From: SAR86 cluster bacterium
GTDB lineage: Bacteria; Pseudomonadota; Gammaproteobacteria; Magnimaribacterales; D2472
DNA: 37,147 bases
Direction: 5' to 3'
NCBI GenBank assembly: GCA_003331545.1
Contig: QOPC01000006.1
Location: forward strand, 1-37,147
Below are positions 1 through 8,595 of the stretch, one piece after another. Made by a program: the position numbers and the translations under genes. The notes beneath the pieces were generated by a model. That model was not told the DNA's origin and made no database searches. It saw only the letters and a list, made by a program, of their open reading frames with translations. How positions within the stretch are numbered: the stretch's first letter is position 1; every line of letters starts with the position of its first letter.

Positions 1-397
1 CCTCGATACGTTCTACATCAAAAAACTCAGCCTCATATAAACCAGACTGTGATGCACTCTGGCCATTCCAAAAATATCCAATACTGTTGCTAGATGCATT
101 ACCTACAGCAAAGTTTCCAATACCTCGAAGTGAGATAGCAGAACCAGAATATGCACCTTTTCCAAATGTTAAAGTTGGAACTGCAAATTGAAGATCTTCG
201 AAATTTTCGAGTTGCTTCATTTCCATATCTTCAGCAGAAATTGCTGTAATGGTTATCGCAGTATCTTGAAGGTTAGTTTCTTTTCTTAAAGCAGTAACTA
301 CAACCTCCTCAACCTCTCTTGCGGAATTATCTTGAGCAATTGCAGGAATTGCAGTAATGGTAAATGCTATTAAAAAAGCATAGAAAAATCTGTTCAT
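1..397 (-). CDS. TonB-dependent receptor, N-terminal part (partial, runs off the window start)
   Basis: Reverse-strand translation from ATG at 397: MNRFFYAFLIAFTITAIPAIAQDNSAREVEEVVVTALRKETNLQDTAITITAISAEDMEM...LRGIGNFAVGNASS. Signal peptide, TonB-box-like 'EEVVVTALRKETNLQDTAITITAIS' and plug-domain pattern; GGGGGGAG ribosome-binding site just upstream. Not in the ORF track because it is truncated. Confidence 0.88.
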   Translation of the reverse strand, partial: MNRFFYAFLIAFTITAIPAIAQDNSAREVEEVVVTALRKETNLQDTAITITAISAEDMEMKQLENFEDLQFAVPTLTFGKGAYSGSAISLRGIGNFAVGNASSNSIGYFWNGQSASQSGLYEAEFFDVERIE

Positions 398-439
398 AAT
401 CTCCCCCCTTAAAGTTGATTAAATTGAACTTGTTTCTAA

Positions 440-469
440 ATAATACACCCTATGAATTGGGCATTGCAA
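440..469 (-). promoter_or_regulatory. Candidate sigma70-type promoter for the TonB-dependent receptor gene
   Basis: On the minus strand, TTGCAA (464-469) - 18 nt - TATTAT (440-445) in the 131-nt gap upstream of the receptor start. By-eye match only. Confidence 0.35.
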
Positions 470-528
470 TGATTATTATCAAGCTATTTTTAATATAGAT
501 TCTAGTTATTACTATGAATAAATTGTGC

Positions 529-1728
529 TTATTTTAGGTCTGAGGAGCTTTTACCTAAAACTTGCCTAGCAACTATCAATTGTTGAATCTGTTGAGTCCC
601 TTCAAAAATATCTAAAATCTTCGAGTCACGCGAAAATTTTTCAAGCAAATGTTCTTCAGAAAAGCCCTGCATCGAACATATTTCAACACATTTCAAGGAT
701 ATTCTATTCCCAATTCTTCCAGCTTTTGCCTTCCCCATGGAAGCCTCCTTGGAATTGGGCATTTTGTTATCCATCATCCAGGCTGACTTATATACCAGCA
801 ATCTAGCTGCCTCTAATTCTGCTTCCAACATTTCCAATTCATATTGAACAGCTGTTTGCTGATGCATAGAGCCTCCAAATTTATCTTCGTAGCCTTCTTC
901 TGCTAATAAGGCTCGGGTCATGTCCAGTGCAGCTTGACCCAACCCAATTGCCATGCCAGCAACCATGGGTCTTGTATTATCAAAAGTTTGCATAGCGCCA
1001 CCAAAAGATTTTTTAGCAGCATCTATGTCTGTTTCAATCTCTTCCTTGCCACCAAGGAGATTCTCTCGAGGAATTCTACAATTATCAAAAATAAGAGTGG
1101 CAGTATCAGATGCCCTAATTCCTAGTTTTTTTTCAAGCCTTGCGACCGTAAATCCAGGAGTACCTTTTTCAACTAAAAAAGATCTGATTGCGGTCTTGCC
1201 CATGCTCTTATTGAGAGTAGCCCATACAACTACGCAATCGGATCGATCTCCATCGGTTACATAGATCTTTTCTCCATCAATTACCCACTCATCGCCATCT
1301 AACACAGCTGTCGTAGAAATATTCTTTGAATCTGAGCCAGCTGCAGGTTCTGTAATTGCCATGGCAGCCCATCTTTTGCCCCATTTAGCTTTTTGATCTT
1401 TATTACCAACTGCCATTATGGCTGCATTACCAAGACCCGTTCCAGGTCTTGCAAGAAACAGCCCAACATCTCCCCAACACATCTGCTCTAATGAAATAAC
1501 TGCCCATAAATTTCTTCCAGTGAGATCCATAGATTTCACCGAATCTTCACCCACTCCAGTTTCTTTTTTTTGAGCTGCAGCAGCCTGATTGAGTTGCTCC
1601 ATTTCTATTGGTGGTTCATGCTCAGCTTTATCATACTTCCTTGATATTGGACGCAAGATAAACTCTGCCGCCATTCGCATGGTTTCTTGAGTTTTTTGTA
1701 ATTGATCTGGTAATAAGGGATGTATCAT
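529..1728 (-). CDS. Acyl-CoA dehydrogenase (second of a tandem pair)
   Basis: ORF 529..1764; motifs AMAITEPAAGSDSKNISTTA, GEKIYVTDGDRSD, KLGIRASDTATLIFDNCRIP, IFEGTQQIQQLIVARQVLG. The track start at 1764 is a TTG codon; ATG at 1728 (MIHPLLPDQLQ) has GGAG about 9 nt upstream and starts 4 nt after the upstream gene's stop, so it is preferred. Confidence 0.92.
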   Translation of the reverse strand: MIHPLLPDQLQKTQETMRMAAEFILRPISRKYDKAEHEPPIEMEQLNQAAAAQKKETGVGEDSVKSMDLTGRNLWAVISLEQMCWGDVGLFLARPGTGLGNAAIMAVGNKDQKAKWGKRWAAMAITEPAAGSDSKNISTTAVLDGDEWVIDGEKIYVTDGDRSDCVVVWATLNKSMGKTAIRSFLVEKGTPGFTVARLEKKLGIRASDTATLIFDNCRIPRENLLGGKEEIETDIDAAKKSFGGAMQTFDNTRPMVAGMAIGLGQAALDMTRALLAEEGYEDKFGGSMHQQTAVQYELEMLEAELEAARLLVYKSAWMMDNKMPNSKEASMGKAKAGRIGNRISLKCVEICSMQGFSEEHLLEKFSRDSKILDIFEGTQQIQQLIVARQVLGKSSSDLK

Positions 1729-1732
1729 TTTT

Positions 1733-2854
1733 TTAAACTCCTGCTCCTGCTTCGAATATTCCAACAGCTCTTAGATTTCTGTACCAAAGCTCAACTGGAT
1801 GCTCATGTGTAAAACCATGACCACCAAGTAACTGAACCCCATCAGTTCCTATTTTCATTCCATGGTGAGATGCAAATCTGTGCGTGAGAGAGGCTTGCTT
1901 ATGAAAATCTACATTAAGATCTTTCAAGGCTGCAGATTTATATACCATTAATCTTAAAGCTTCTGTTTCTATAGCCATATCAGCGATCATAAATGCCACA
2001 GATTGACGATTTGAAATAGGTTCATCAAACGCAACTCTTTCATTGGTATATGGGACTACATAGTCTAGAACGGCTTGACATACTCCCAAAGCTAAAGCTG
2101 ACATACCAATCCTAGAAGAGTCTACTAGTGATTTAAAATCTATAGAATAATTATGGCCCCCTAGTTTTTGAGAAGCATTAATCTTGCAATTAGATAGATT
2201 AATTTTTGAAAAAGGCATGCCTTTTAATCCCATATATTCAGTTTTTGAGAGTTCAACACCCTTTTGATCTTTGCTTACAAAATATAAATCACATGCCCCT
2301 GATTCATCAGATGCAGAAATCAAATAAGTCTTAGCGTGTTCTCCAAAAGCAATGCCCATTTTTGAGCCATTGAGAATAATATCTTCTCCACTTTCTTCCG
2401 CAAGCACGCTTGACTGGTATGGATCAGTTGAAAATGTTGCATTATTGATTCCTAGACCAATATGAAACATTGATCCATTAACAAACTCAGGTAAAAATTC
2501 AGCTTTCTGCTCTTCGCTGGCATGCTCAGCAATGATTTGTGCGACAAGCAATGGAACAGAGACAGACATTGCTAGTGACATATCTCCGTATGCTAGTGCT
2601 TCAAGAGCTAATGCATTAGAGACAGAATCTTGTTGTAAACCCAAACCGCCATAAGCCTCTGGAATAATGAGAGGAATAAGATCTAATGCTTTAATCTTCT
2701 GCAGCAACTCTTCGCTCGGCTTCCCAGCATTCTCTGCATCCCTCGCATTGGGTCTAAGCTCTGTTTCTGCAAACTTCCTAAGCATGTCCCAAGTCATTTG
2801 CTGTTCTTCAGAAAGCGAAATATCAAATGGGTGGTCTGTAGTGTAATCTTGCAT
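1733..2854 (-). CDS. Acyl-CoA dehydrogenase (first of a tandem pair, divergent C-terminus)
   Basis: 373 aa; acyl-CoA dehydrogenase fold signature (LIIPEAYGGLGLQQDSVSNALALEALAYGDMSLAMS; VQLLGGHGFTHEHPVELWYRNLRAVGIFEAGAGV). Ends shortly after the catalytic-loop region. Confidence 0.88.
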   Translation of the reverse strand: MQDYTTDHPFDISLSEEQQMTWDMLRKFAETELRPNARDAENAGKPSEELLQKIKALDLIPLIIPEAYGGLGLQQDSVSNALALEALAYGDMSLAMSVSVPLLVAQIIAEHASEEQKAEFLPEFVNGSMFHIGLGINNATFSTDPYQSSVLAEESGEDIILNGSKMGIAFGEHAKTYLISASDESGACDLYFVSKDQKGVELSKTEYMGLKGMPFSKINLSNCKINASQKLGGHNYSIDFKSLVDSSRIGMSALALGVCQAVLDYVVPYTNERVAFDEPISNRQSVAFMIADMAIETEALRLMVYKSAALKDLNVDFHKQASLTHRFASHHGMKIGTDGVQLLGGHGFTHEHPVELWYRNLRAVGIFEAGAGV

Positions 2855-3017
2855 AGTTTTTTGCGATGAATTTAAAGCCGATTACTTGTAAAAGTAAAAC
2901 ATTGTGCAAAGATATTAAAGGTATTAATCAGCCAAATCAACGACTATTGATACTGCGAATATTCATAAATCTGAAATATAAAATGCTAAGGCTTCCATAG
3001 CTAACTATAATTAATAA

Positions 3018-3671
3018 ATGACCAGAGCAGAAAGAGCATCTATCGTATTAAAAATATTATGCGATCATTATCCTGAAACCCCCGTACCCCTTGATCATAA
3101 AGATCACTTCACACTTTTGGTTGCGGTGCTGCTGTCAGCACAATGTACTGATGAAAGAGTAAATAAAGTAACTCCAAAGCTCTTTAAACTTGCTGACAAT
3201 GCGAAAGAAATGAGAAAAAAGAGTCCAGAGAAAATATATGAAATCATCAAGCCATGTGGGCTTGGGCCTCAGAAATCTAAAGCAATTCACAAACTGTCTA
3301 ATATTTTGTGTGACCTCTATGATGGAGAGGTTCCAGATGACATGAAAGCGCTTGAAAAATTACCAGGAGTTGGACATAAAACTGCGTCGGTTGTAATTAG
3401 TCAAGGCTTTGGACATCCAGCTTTTCCAGTAGATACTCACATCCACAGACTGGCGCAAAGATGGGGTTTAACTAAAGGATTAAATGTTAAGCAAACTGAA
3501 AAAGACCTAAAAAAAATATTTCCAAAGGAAACTTGGAACAAACTCCATCTTCAAATCATATTTTGGGGAAGAGAGTTCTGTCAGGCACAACAGTGTTATG
3601 GAATAAAATGTAAAATTTGCAAAGCAACTTTTCCTAAAAGATCACGCGCTTTTTCCCACAAAAAGCCATAG
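3018..3671 (+). CDS. nth: Endonuclease III (DNA-(apurinic or apyrimidinic site) lyase)
   Basis: LLSAQCTDERVNKVTPKLF, HhH motif LPGVGHKTASVV with catalytic Lys, PVDTHIHRLAQRWGL with catalytic Asp. Confidence 0.93.
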   Translation: MTRAERASIVLKILCDHYPETPVPLDHKDHFTLLVAVLLSAQCTDERVNKVTPKLFKLADNAKEMRKKSPEKIYEIIKPCGLGPQKSKAIHKLSNILCDLYDGEVPDDMKALEKLPGVGHKTASVVISQGFGHPAFPVDTHIHRLAQRWGLTKGLNVKQTEKDLKKIFPKETWNKLHLQIIFWGREFCQAQQCYGIKCKICKATFPKRSRAFSHKKP

Positions 3672-3725
3672 ATAATTTAGAATAAGCTTTTCAATTTTTA
3701 TTAATTAATACTTTTGGAGTAGTCA

Positions 3726-5000
3726 ATGGGATCTAGAGCCGATTCAATTTTTGCTAATCAACAAACAATAGAAAATTATGATGCTGAACTTTGGCGGGCC
3801 CTGAATCAAGAGTCTACTCGCCAAGAGGAGCACATAGAACTTATAGCGTCAGAAAATTATGCCAGCCAAAGAGTGATGGAGGCCCAGGGTGGAGTTCTAA
3901 CTAACAAATATGCTGAGGGCTATCCTCATAAGAGATATTATGGCGGTTGTGAATACGTTGATGTGGCTGAAGAGATAGCTATTAGTAGAGCTAAAGATCT
4001 ATTTAAGGCAGATTATGCAAATGTTCAACCTCATGCTGGATCATCAGCAAATGCTGCTGCCTTTTTAGCGATGCTTGAGCCCAATGATAAGATCCTTGGC
4101 ATGAGCCTTGATCATGGTGGTCATTTAACTCATGGAGCAAAAGTTAACTTTTCTGGAAAAAACTATACAGCATTTCAATATGGGCTTAATTCAGAAACAT
4201 ATGAAATTGATTATGATCAGGTTCGAGATTTAGCAAAAAAAAATAATCCAAAAATGATTATTGCAGGTTTCTCAGCTTTTTCAGGCATCATAGATTGGAA
4301 GATTTTTAGAGACATATGTGATGAAGTGGGATCATATTTTTTGGTAGATATGGCTCATGTTTCAGGTCTAGTCGCAGCAGGCTTATATCCCTCCCCAGTT
4401 CCATATGCTGATGTGGTTACTTCTACAACTCACAAAACACTTAGAGGACCTAGATCAGGAATTATTATTGCCAAATCCAATGAAACACTTGAAAAAAAAT
4501 TAAATTCTGGCGTATTCCCTGGATCGCAGGGTGGACCACTAATGCATGTAATAGCTGCAAAAGCTGTTTGCTTTAAAGAAGCTCTAGAGCCAGAGTTCAA
4601 AACGTACATTCAACAAGTTATGGATAATGCAAAATTAATGTGCAAAGTAATTCAAGATAGAGGAATCGATGTTGTGTCGGGAAAAACTGAAAATCATATC
4701 GTTTTAATGGATTTAAGGAGCAAGGGTTTAACAGGTAAGGAAGTCGAGCATGCACTTGGGCAAGCAAACATTACTGTCAATAAAAATGCTGTTCCTAATG
4801 ATCCTCAATCTCCATTTGTAACATCAGGAATTCGACTAGGAACACCAGCAATTACAACAAGAGGTTTTAGTAATAATGAGGTGGAAATATTAACCAATTG
4901 GATTTGTGATATTGTGTTAGACCTTGGTAACGAAAATAAAATCGATACCATAAGAGATAAAGTAGTTGAAATGTGTTCAAGGTTCCCTGTCTATAAGTAA
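3726..5000 (+). CDS. glyA: Serine hydroxymethyltransferase
   Basis: [53 protein letters not shown]-lysine region [19 protein letters not shown]. Confidence 0.98.
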   Translation: MGSRADSIFANQQTIENYDAELWRALNQESTRQEEHIELIASENYASQRVMEAQGGVLTNKYAEGYPHKRYYGGCEYVDVAEEIAISRAKDLFKADYANVQPHAGSSANAAAFLAMLEPNDKILGMSLDHGGHLTHGAKVNFSGKNYTAFQYGLNSETYEIDYDQVRDLAKKNNPKMIIAGFSAFSGIIDWKIFRDICDEVGSYFLVDMAHVSGLVAAGLYPSPVPYADVVTSTTHKTLRGPRSGIIIAKSNETLEKKLNSGVFPGSQGGPLMHVIAAKAVCFKEALEPEFKTYIQQVMDNAKLMCKVIQDRGIDVVSGKTENHIVLMDLRSKGLTGKEVEHALGQANITVNKNAVPNDPQSPFVTSGIRLGTPAITTRGFSNNEVEILTNWICDIVLDLGNENKIDTIRDKVVEMCSRFPVYK

Positions 5001-5003
5001 AAA

Positions 5004-5483
5004 ATGTTTTGTCCTTTCTGCCAAGCCCAAGATACTAAAGTCATTGACTCTAGGCTTGTTGGCGATGGATCGCAAATTAGAAGAAGAAGAGAATGTGAGG
5101 TCTGTCATGCACGGTTCACTACATTTGAAACAGCTGATCTTGCACTTCCAAGGATTGTAAAAAGTGATGGTGAGAGACAACCATTTAATGGGGTCAAGCT
5201 TAAAGCAGGAATGCTTAGAGCTCTTGAAAAAAGACCTCTTTCTGCCGAGGAGGTCGATGGAATCTTTGGAAGTATTTTGACCGAAATACGCCAACTCGGA
5301 GAAAGAGAAATCCCATCTCGCCAACTCGGTGAAATCGTAATGCGCAACCTAAAAAGAGTTGATCAAGTTGCATATGTAAGATTTGCCTCAGTTTATCGAG
5401 ATTTTCAAGATATCAAAGAATTTGCTGAGGAAATATCTTCATTGTCTAAAGAAAGACAAAAAAAAACTAAGAAGGAAATATGA
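5004..5483 (+). CDS. nrdR: Transcriptional repressor NrdR
   Basis: [42 protein letters not shown] zinc ribbon followed by an ATP-cone; immediately downstream of glyA. Confidence 0.97.
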   Translation: MFCPFCQAQDTKVIDSRLVGDGSQIRRRRECEVCHARFTTFETADLALPRIVKSDGERQPFNGVKLKAGMLRALEKRPLSAEEVDGIFGSILTEIRQLGEREIPSRQLGEIVMRNLKRVDQVAYVRFASVYRDFQDIKEFAEEISSLSKERQKKTKKEI

Positions 5484-6592
5484 ATAAATGCGAGTTTATG
5501 GCTCGGGCCATTGACCTTGCAAAGAAGGGTAAGCTGAAAACTCAACCAAATCCAATGGTCGGTTGTGTCATTGTAAAAAATAACAAAGTTGTAGGTGAAG
5601 GTTGGCATAAAGAATATGGCAAAGATCATGCTGAGATTAATGCTATCAAGGACTGCAAGAAAAAATTCGGTGCTAAAAAAGCAATTAAGCTTATTGCCGG
5701 TGCAGACATGTATGTAAACCTTGAACCATGCTCAATAGAAAAAAATACTCCTCCTTGCGCAAATACACTTATTAAATACAACATTAAAAGGTTATTTTGT
5801 GGAACCCTCGATCCAAACCCCAAAATTAATGGGCGAGGCATCAAGTCTTTAAATAATGCAGGAATTGAAACAAACGTTGGACTCCTAAAAGATGAATGCA
5901 AAGAGCTAAATCGTGTTTTTTTTGTTAATCAAAAAAAATCCCGCCCCTATATAATTTTAAAAAGTGCCCAATCAATTGATGGAAAAATAGCCCTCAAAAA
6001 CGGAAATAGTAAATGGATCTCAAATCCTGGGTCACGCAGAAATAGTCATCATCTTCGATCAAGGGTAAAAGGTATTCTAGTTGGAAGAAAGACTGCTGAA
6101 GAGGATAATCCCTCCCTAACAATAAGATTGAGCAAAAAAGAATTGAATCTCAATAAAGGTGACTCTATTAAACAACCGGTCAAGATTATTCTGGGAAATC
6201 TTAAGAAATCTAAAAAAGTTAATAAGATTTTTTCAAAAAACTCAAAGGTTATTATAGGATCAAGAATGTTAGCAAAAAATGTTAGTGGTATTGAATACAT
6301 CAAATATGATGATAAAAATTTTTTAGAAGAATTCATGAAAGATCTTTATGAAAAGGATATTTCTAGTATTTTGGTTGAGGGTGGTCAGAAGACTATAAAT
6401 GCATTCATTGCTAATAATTTATTTGATGAATTAGTGCTATATACTGCACCCACGTTTTTAGGGAAAGAAAGTATTCAAACCTTAGGCTTAAGGGCGCCAA
6501 AATCTATGAAACATTTGAAAAGATTAAAGATGGCAAAAGTTGAAATATTTAATGATGATATTAAAACAACCTATTTCAATGGAAAAATTTAA
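5480..6592 (+). CDS. ribD: Bifunctional diaminohydroxyphosphoribosylaminopyrimidine deaminase / 5-amino-6-(5-phosphoribosylamino)uracil reductase
   Basis: Deaminase motifs HAEINAI and [14 protein letters not shown]; reductase domain [18 protein letters not shown]...[18 protein letters not shown] overlap with nrdR. Confidence 0.95.
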   Translation: MNKCEFMARAIDLAKKGKLKTQPNPMVGCVIVKNNKVVGEGWHKEYGKDHAEINAIKDCKKKFGAKKAIKLIAGADMYVNLEPCSIEKNTPPCANTLIKYNIKRLFCGTLDPNPKINGRGIKSLNNAGIETNVGLLKDECKELNRVFFVNQKKSRPYIILKSAQSIDGKIALKNGNSKWISNPGSRRNSHHLRSRVKGILVGRKTAEEDNPSLTIRLSKKELNLNKGDSIKQPVKIILGNLKKSKKVNKIFSKNSKVIIGSRMLAKNVSGIEYIKYDDKNFLEEFMKDLYEKDISSILVEGGQKTINAFIANNLFDELVLYTAPTFLGKESIQTLGLRAPKSMKHLKRLKMAKVEIFNDDIKTTYFNGKI

Positions 6593-6626
6593 TTGTTTTT
6601 AAACATTTAATGCTTATATAGAAAAA

Positions 6627-7703
6627 ATGGAATTTAATAAGACTGAAGAAATCATTCAAGACATTGCAGCTGGGAAGATGGTTATATTGATTGATGATGA
6701 AGATAGGGAAAATGAGGGTGACTTAGTTTGTGCTGCAGAGTTGATAGATGATCAAAAAATAAATTTTATGATTAGTAAAGCTAGAGGCTTGGTATGTTTA
6801 CCGCTATCACCTGATAAATGTGATCAACTTAATCTTCCAATGATGACAAATAATAATCGAGCTAAGCATGGCACAGGATTTACAGTTTCTATTGAAGCTG
6901 CCAAAGGAATTTCTACTGGAATTTCAGCCGAAGACAGAGCCAGAACCATAAAAGCTGCTGCTAAAAAAAATGCTAAGGCTGAAGATATAGTTCAACCTGG
7001 ACACATATTTCCCTTAAGAGCTTTTGAAGGGGGAGTCTTGAGTCGAGCCGGTCATACTGAAGCAGCATGTGATTTAGCGAGATTGGCTGGTTTAGAAGAA
7101 GCTGGAGTTATTTGTGAAATTATGAATGATGACGGCAGCATGGCAAGAAGAGACGATCTACTTAAATTTGCTAAAAAAAATGAGATGAAGATTGGAACAA
7201 TAGCTGATTTGATTCATTATCGAACTCTCAAGGAAAAATCAGTCCATCTGGAATATTCTAAGGCAGTAGAAATCCATGGTATCCAATTTGAACTATCTGC
7301 TTGGAGGGATAGCATATTTGATAATCTCCATTTGGCATTTGTTAAAGGAAATCCAAGCTCAACTCAGTCTCCGCTGGTCCGCGTGCACGTTCCAAACACA
7401 TTGCATGACCTGATTGGTATTGAAGATTTCGGGGAAAGGCTTAGTTTAGAGAAAGCTTTTAAAAGAATTGGGGAAGAAGAATCTGGTGTTTTGCTTTTAA
7501 TTGGTAACTACCAGAATGCTGATAGCATCATGAATGATCTTAAGGGAACAAAATCAACAGTTAAGCCAGAAACTAAGACAGTAGGAATAGGGTCTCAAAT
7601 TCTGAAAGAACTTGGCCTTAAAAATATTAAGCTTCTAGCAACTCCTTTGAAGTATCCTTCTTTATCTGGATTTGACCTTGAAGTTACAGGATTCGAACAA
7701 TGA
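6627..7703 (+). CDS. ribBA: 3,4-dihydroxy-2-butanone-4-phosphate synthase fused to a degenerate GTP cyclohydrolase II-like domain
   Basis: N-terminus MVILIDDEDRENEGDLVCAAE, HGTGFTVSIEA, GHTEAACDLARLAG (RibB). The C-terminal domain aligns by eye to RibA but lacks the zinc cysteines. Confidence 0.93.
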   Translation: MEFNKTEEIIQDIAAGKMVILIDDEDRENEGDLVCAAELIDDQKINFMISKARGLVCLPLSPDKCDQLNLPMMTNNNRAKHGTGFTVSIEAAKGISTGISAEDRARTIKAAAKKNAKAEDIVQPGHIFPLRAFEGGVLSRAGHTEAACDLARLAGLEEAGVICEIMNDDGSMARRDDLLKFAKKNEMKIGTIADLIHYRTLKEKSVHLEYSKAVEIHGIQFELSAWRDSIFDNLHLAFVKGNPSSTQSPLVRVHVPNTLHDLIGIEDFGERLSLEKAFKRIGEEESGVLLLIGNYQNADSIMNDLKGTKSTVKPETKTVGIGSQILKELGLKNIKLLATPLKYPSLSGFDLEVTGFEQ

Positions 7704-8146
7704 ACAAAGATGGGTTCTCATTCTCAACAGAAAATATTAACGTTGATCAAAAAATTACAATTGTTGCATCCAAATGGAATGCTGAACTAGTTCAAGAACT
7801 TATAAAATCAGGAAGCGCTCATTTAGAGGCACTAGGTATATCTAATTTTAAAATAGTTTATGTTCCAGGCGCATGGGAGCTAGTCCATGCGGCTCAACGA
7901 GAATTAGCTCATGCAGATGGAGTCATCGCCTTTGGAGTAGTAATTAGAGGAGAAACAACACATTATGAGCTAATTTCGGAATCAGTTGCTCAAGGATTAA
8001 TGCAAGTAAGCATTAATGCAGAAAAGCCTATCGCTTTTGGTTTAATCGCCTCGGAAAATCTACATCAAGCAAAAGAAAGGGTTAGTCCTAAAAAACTAAA
8101 CAAAGGTAGGGAGATTGCTCAATCACTTGTCGAAATGCTGAGATAA
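7700..8146 (+). CDS. ribH: 6,7-dimethyl-8-ribityllumazine synthase
   Basis: VPGAWELVHAAQRELAHADGVIAFGVVIRGETTHYELISESVAQGLMQVS; ATGA overlap with ribBA. Confidence 0.96.
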   Translation: MNKDGFSFSTENINVDQKITIVASKWNAELVQELIKSGSAHLEALGISNFKIVYVPGAWELVHAAQRELAHADGVIAFGVVIRGETTHYELISESVAQGLMQVSINAEKPIAFGLIASENLHQAKERVSPKKLNKGREIAQSLVEMLR

Positions 8147-8151
8147 AAATT

Positions 8152-8595
8152 ATGTCAAAAAATCTCGGTAAATTTAAACAAGAGCTTCAAACACGTGAAT
8201 GTTTGGTCCAAGCTATTTTTCAGTACTTATTTCATGAATCAAACTTACATTTTTTAATAGATCAATTTCTTAAAGAAAATACTCCAAAAAAAATAAGCTT
8301 TGACTACTTTAAACAAAGGTTAGAAAATATTTTTGAGCAATCAGACGACTTAAAAAAAATTACTGGTGCCTTCAAGAGTGACAAAGACGAGAACCTTGAG
8401 ATAATCGATGAGGCAATTCTTTGGCTAGGTATTGTTGAAATTCGTGCCAATGAGCTTGATCATCCTATTGTTATTGATGAATGCATCAGACTTGCAAAGA
8501 AATTCTCCAATCCAAATTCATATAAGTTTATTAATGCTAAACTTGATGAGTGGCTAAAAACAAATCAAGCAGACTGGCTTAAGAAGAATAGTTGA
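8152..8595 (+). CDS. nusB: Transcription antitermination factor NusB (divergent)
   Basis: TRECLVQAIFQYLFHES..., DEAILWLGIVEIRANELDHPIVIDECIRLAKKFSNPNSYKFINAKLDEW; position directly after ribH. Confidence 0.88.
   Translation: MSKNLGKFKQELQTRECLVQAIFQYLFHESNLHFLIDQFLKENTPKKISFDYFKQRLENIFEQSDDLKKITGAFKSDKDENLEIIDEAILWLGIVEIRANELDHPIVIDECIRLAKKFSNPNSYKFINAKLDEWLKTNQADWLKKNS

Noticed and set aside
934-1264. Track ORFs 934..1125 (+) and 953..1264 (+)
   Set aside because: Antisense shadows inside a clearly conserved acyl-CoA dehydrogenase; low-complexity composition without recognisable family.
3672-3725. Possible riboswitch upstream of glyA (and upstream of ribD/ribBA)
   Set aside because: Only 54 nt between nth and glyA and 34 nt before ribBA; too short for glycine or FMN riboswitches and no conserved core seen.
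5289-5330. Direct repeat CGCCAACTCGG...CGCCAACTCGG
   Set aside because: Lies within nrdR and encodes the conserved [15 protein letters not shown] segment; explained by protein sequence rather than a mobile or regulatory repeat.
4966-5347. Track ORFs 4966..5160 (+), 4977..5324 (-), 5105..5347 (-)
   Set aside because: Overlap glyA/nrdR in other frames; nrdR is unambiguous, so these are spurious.
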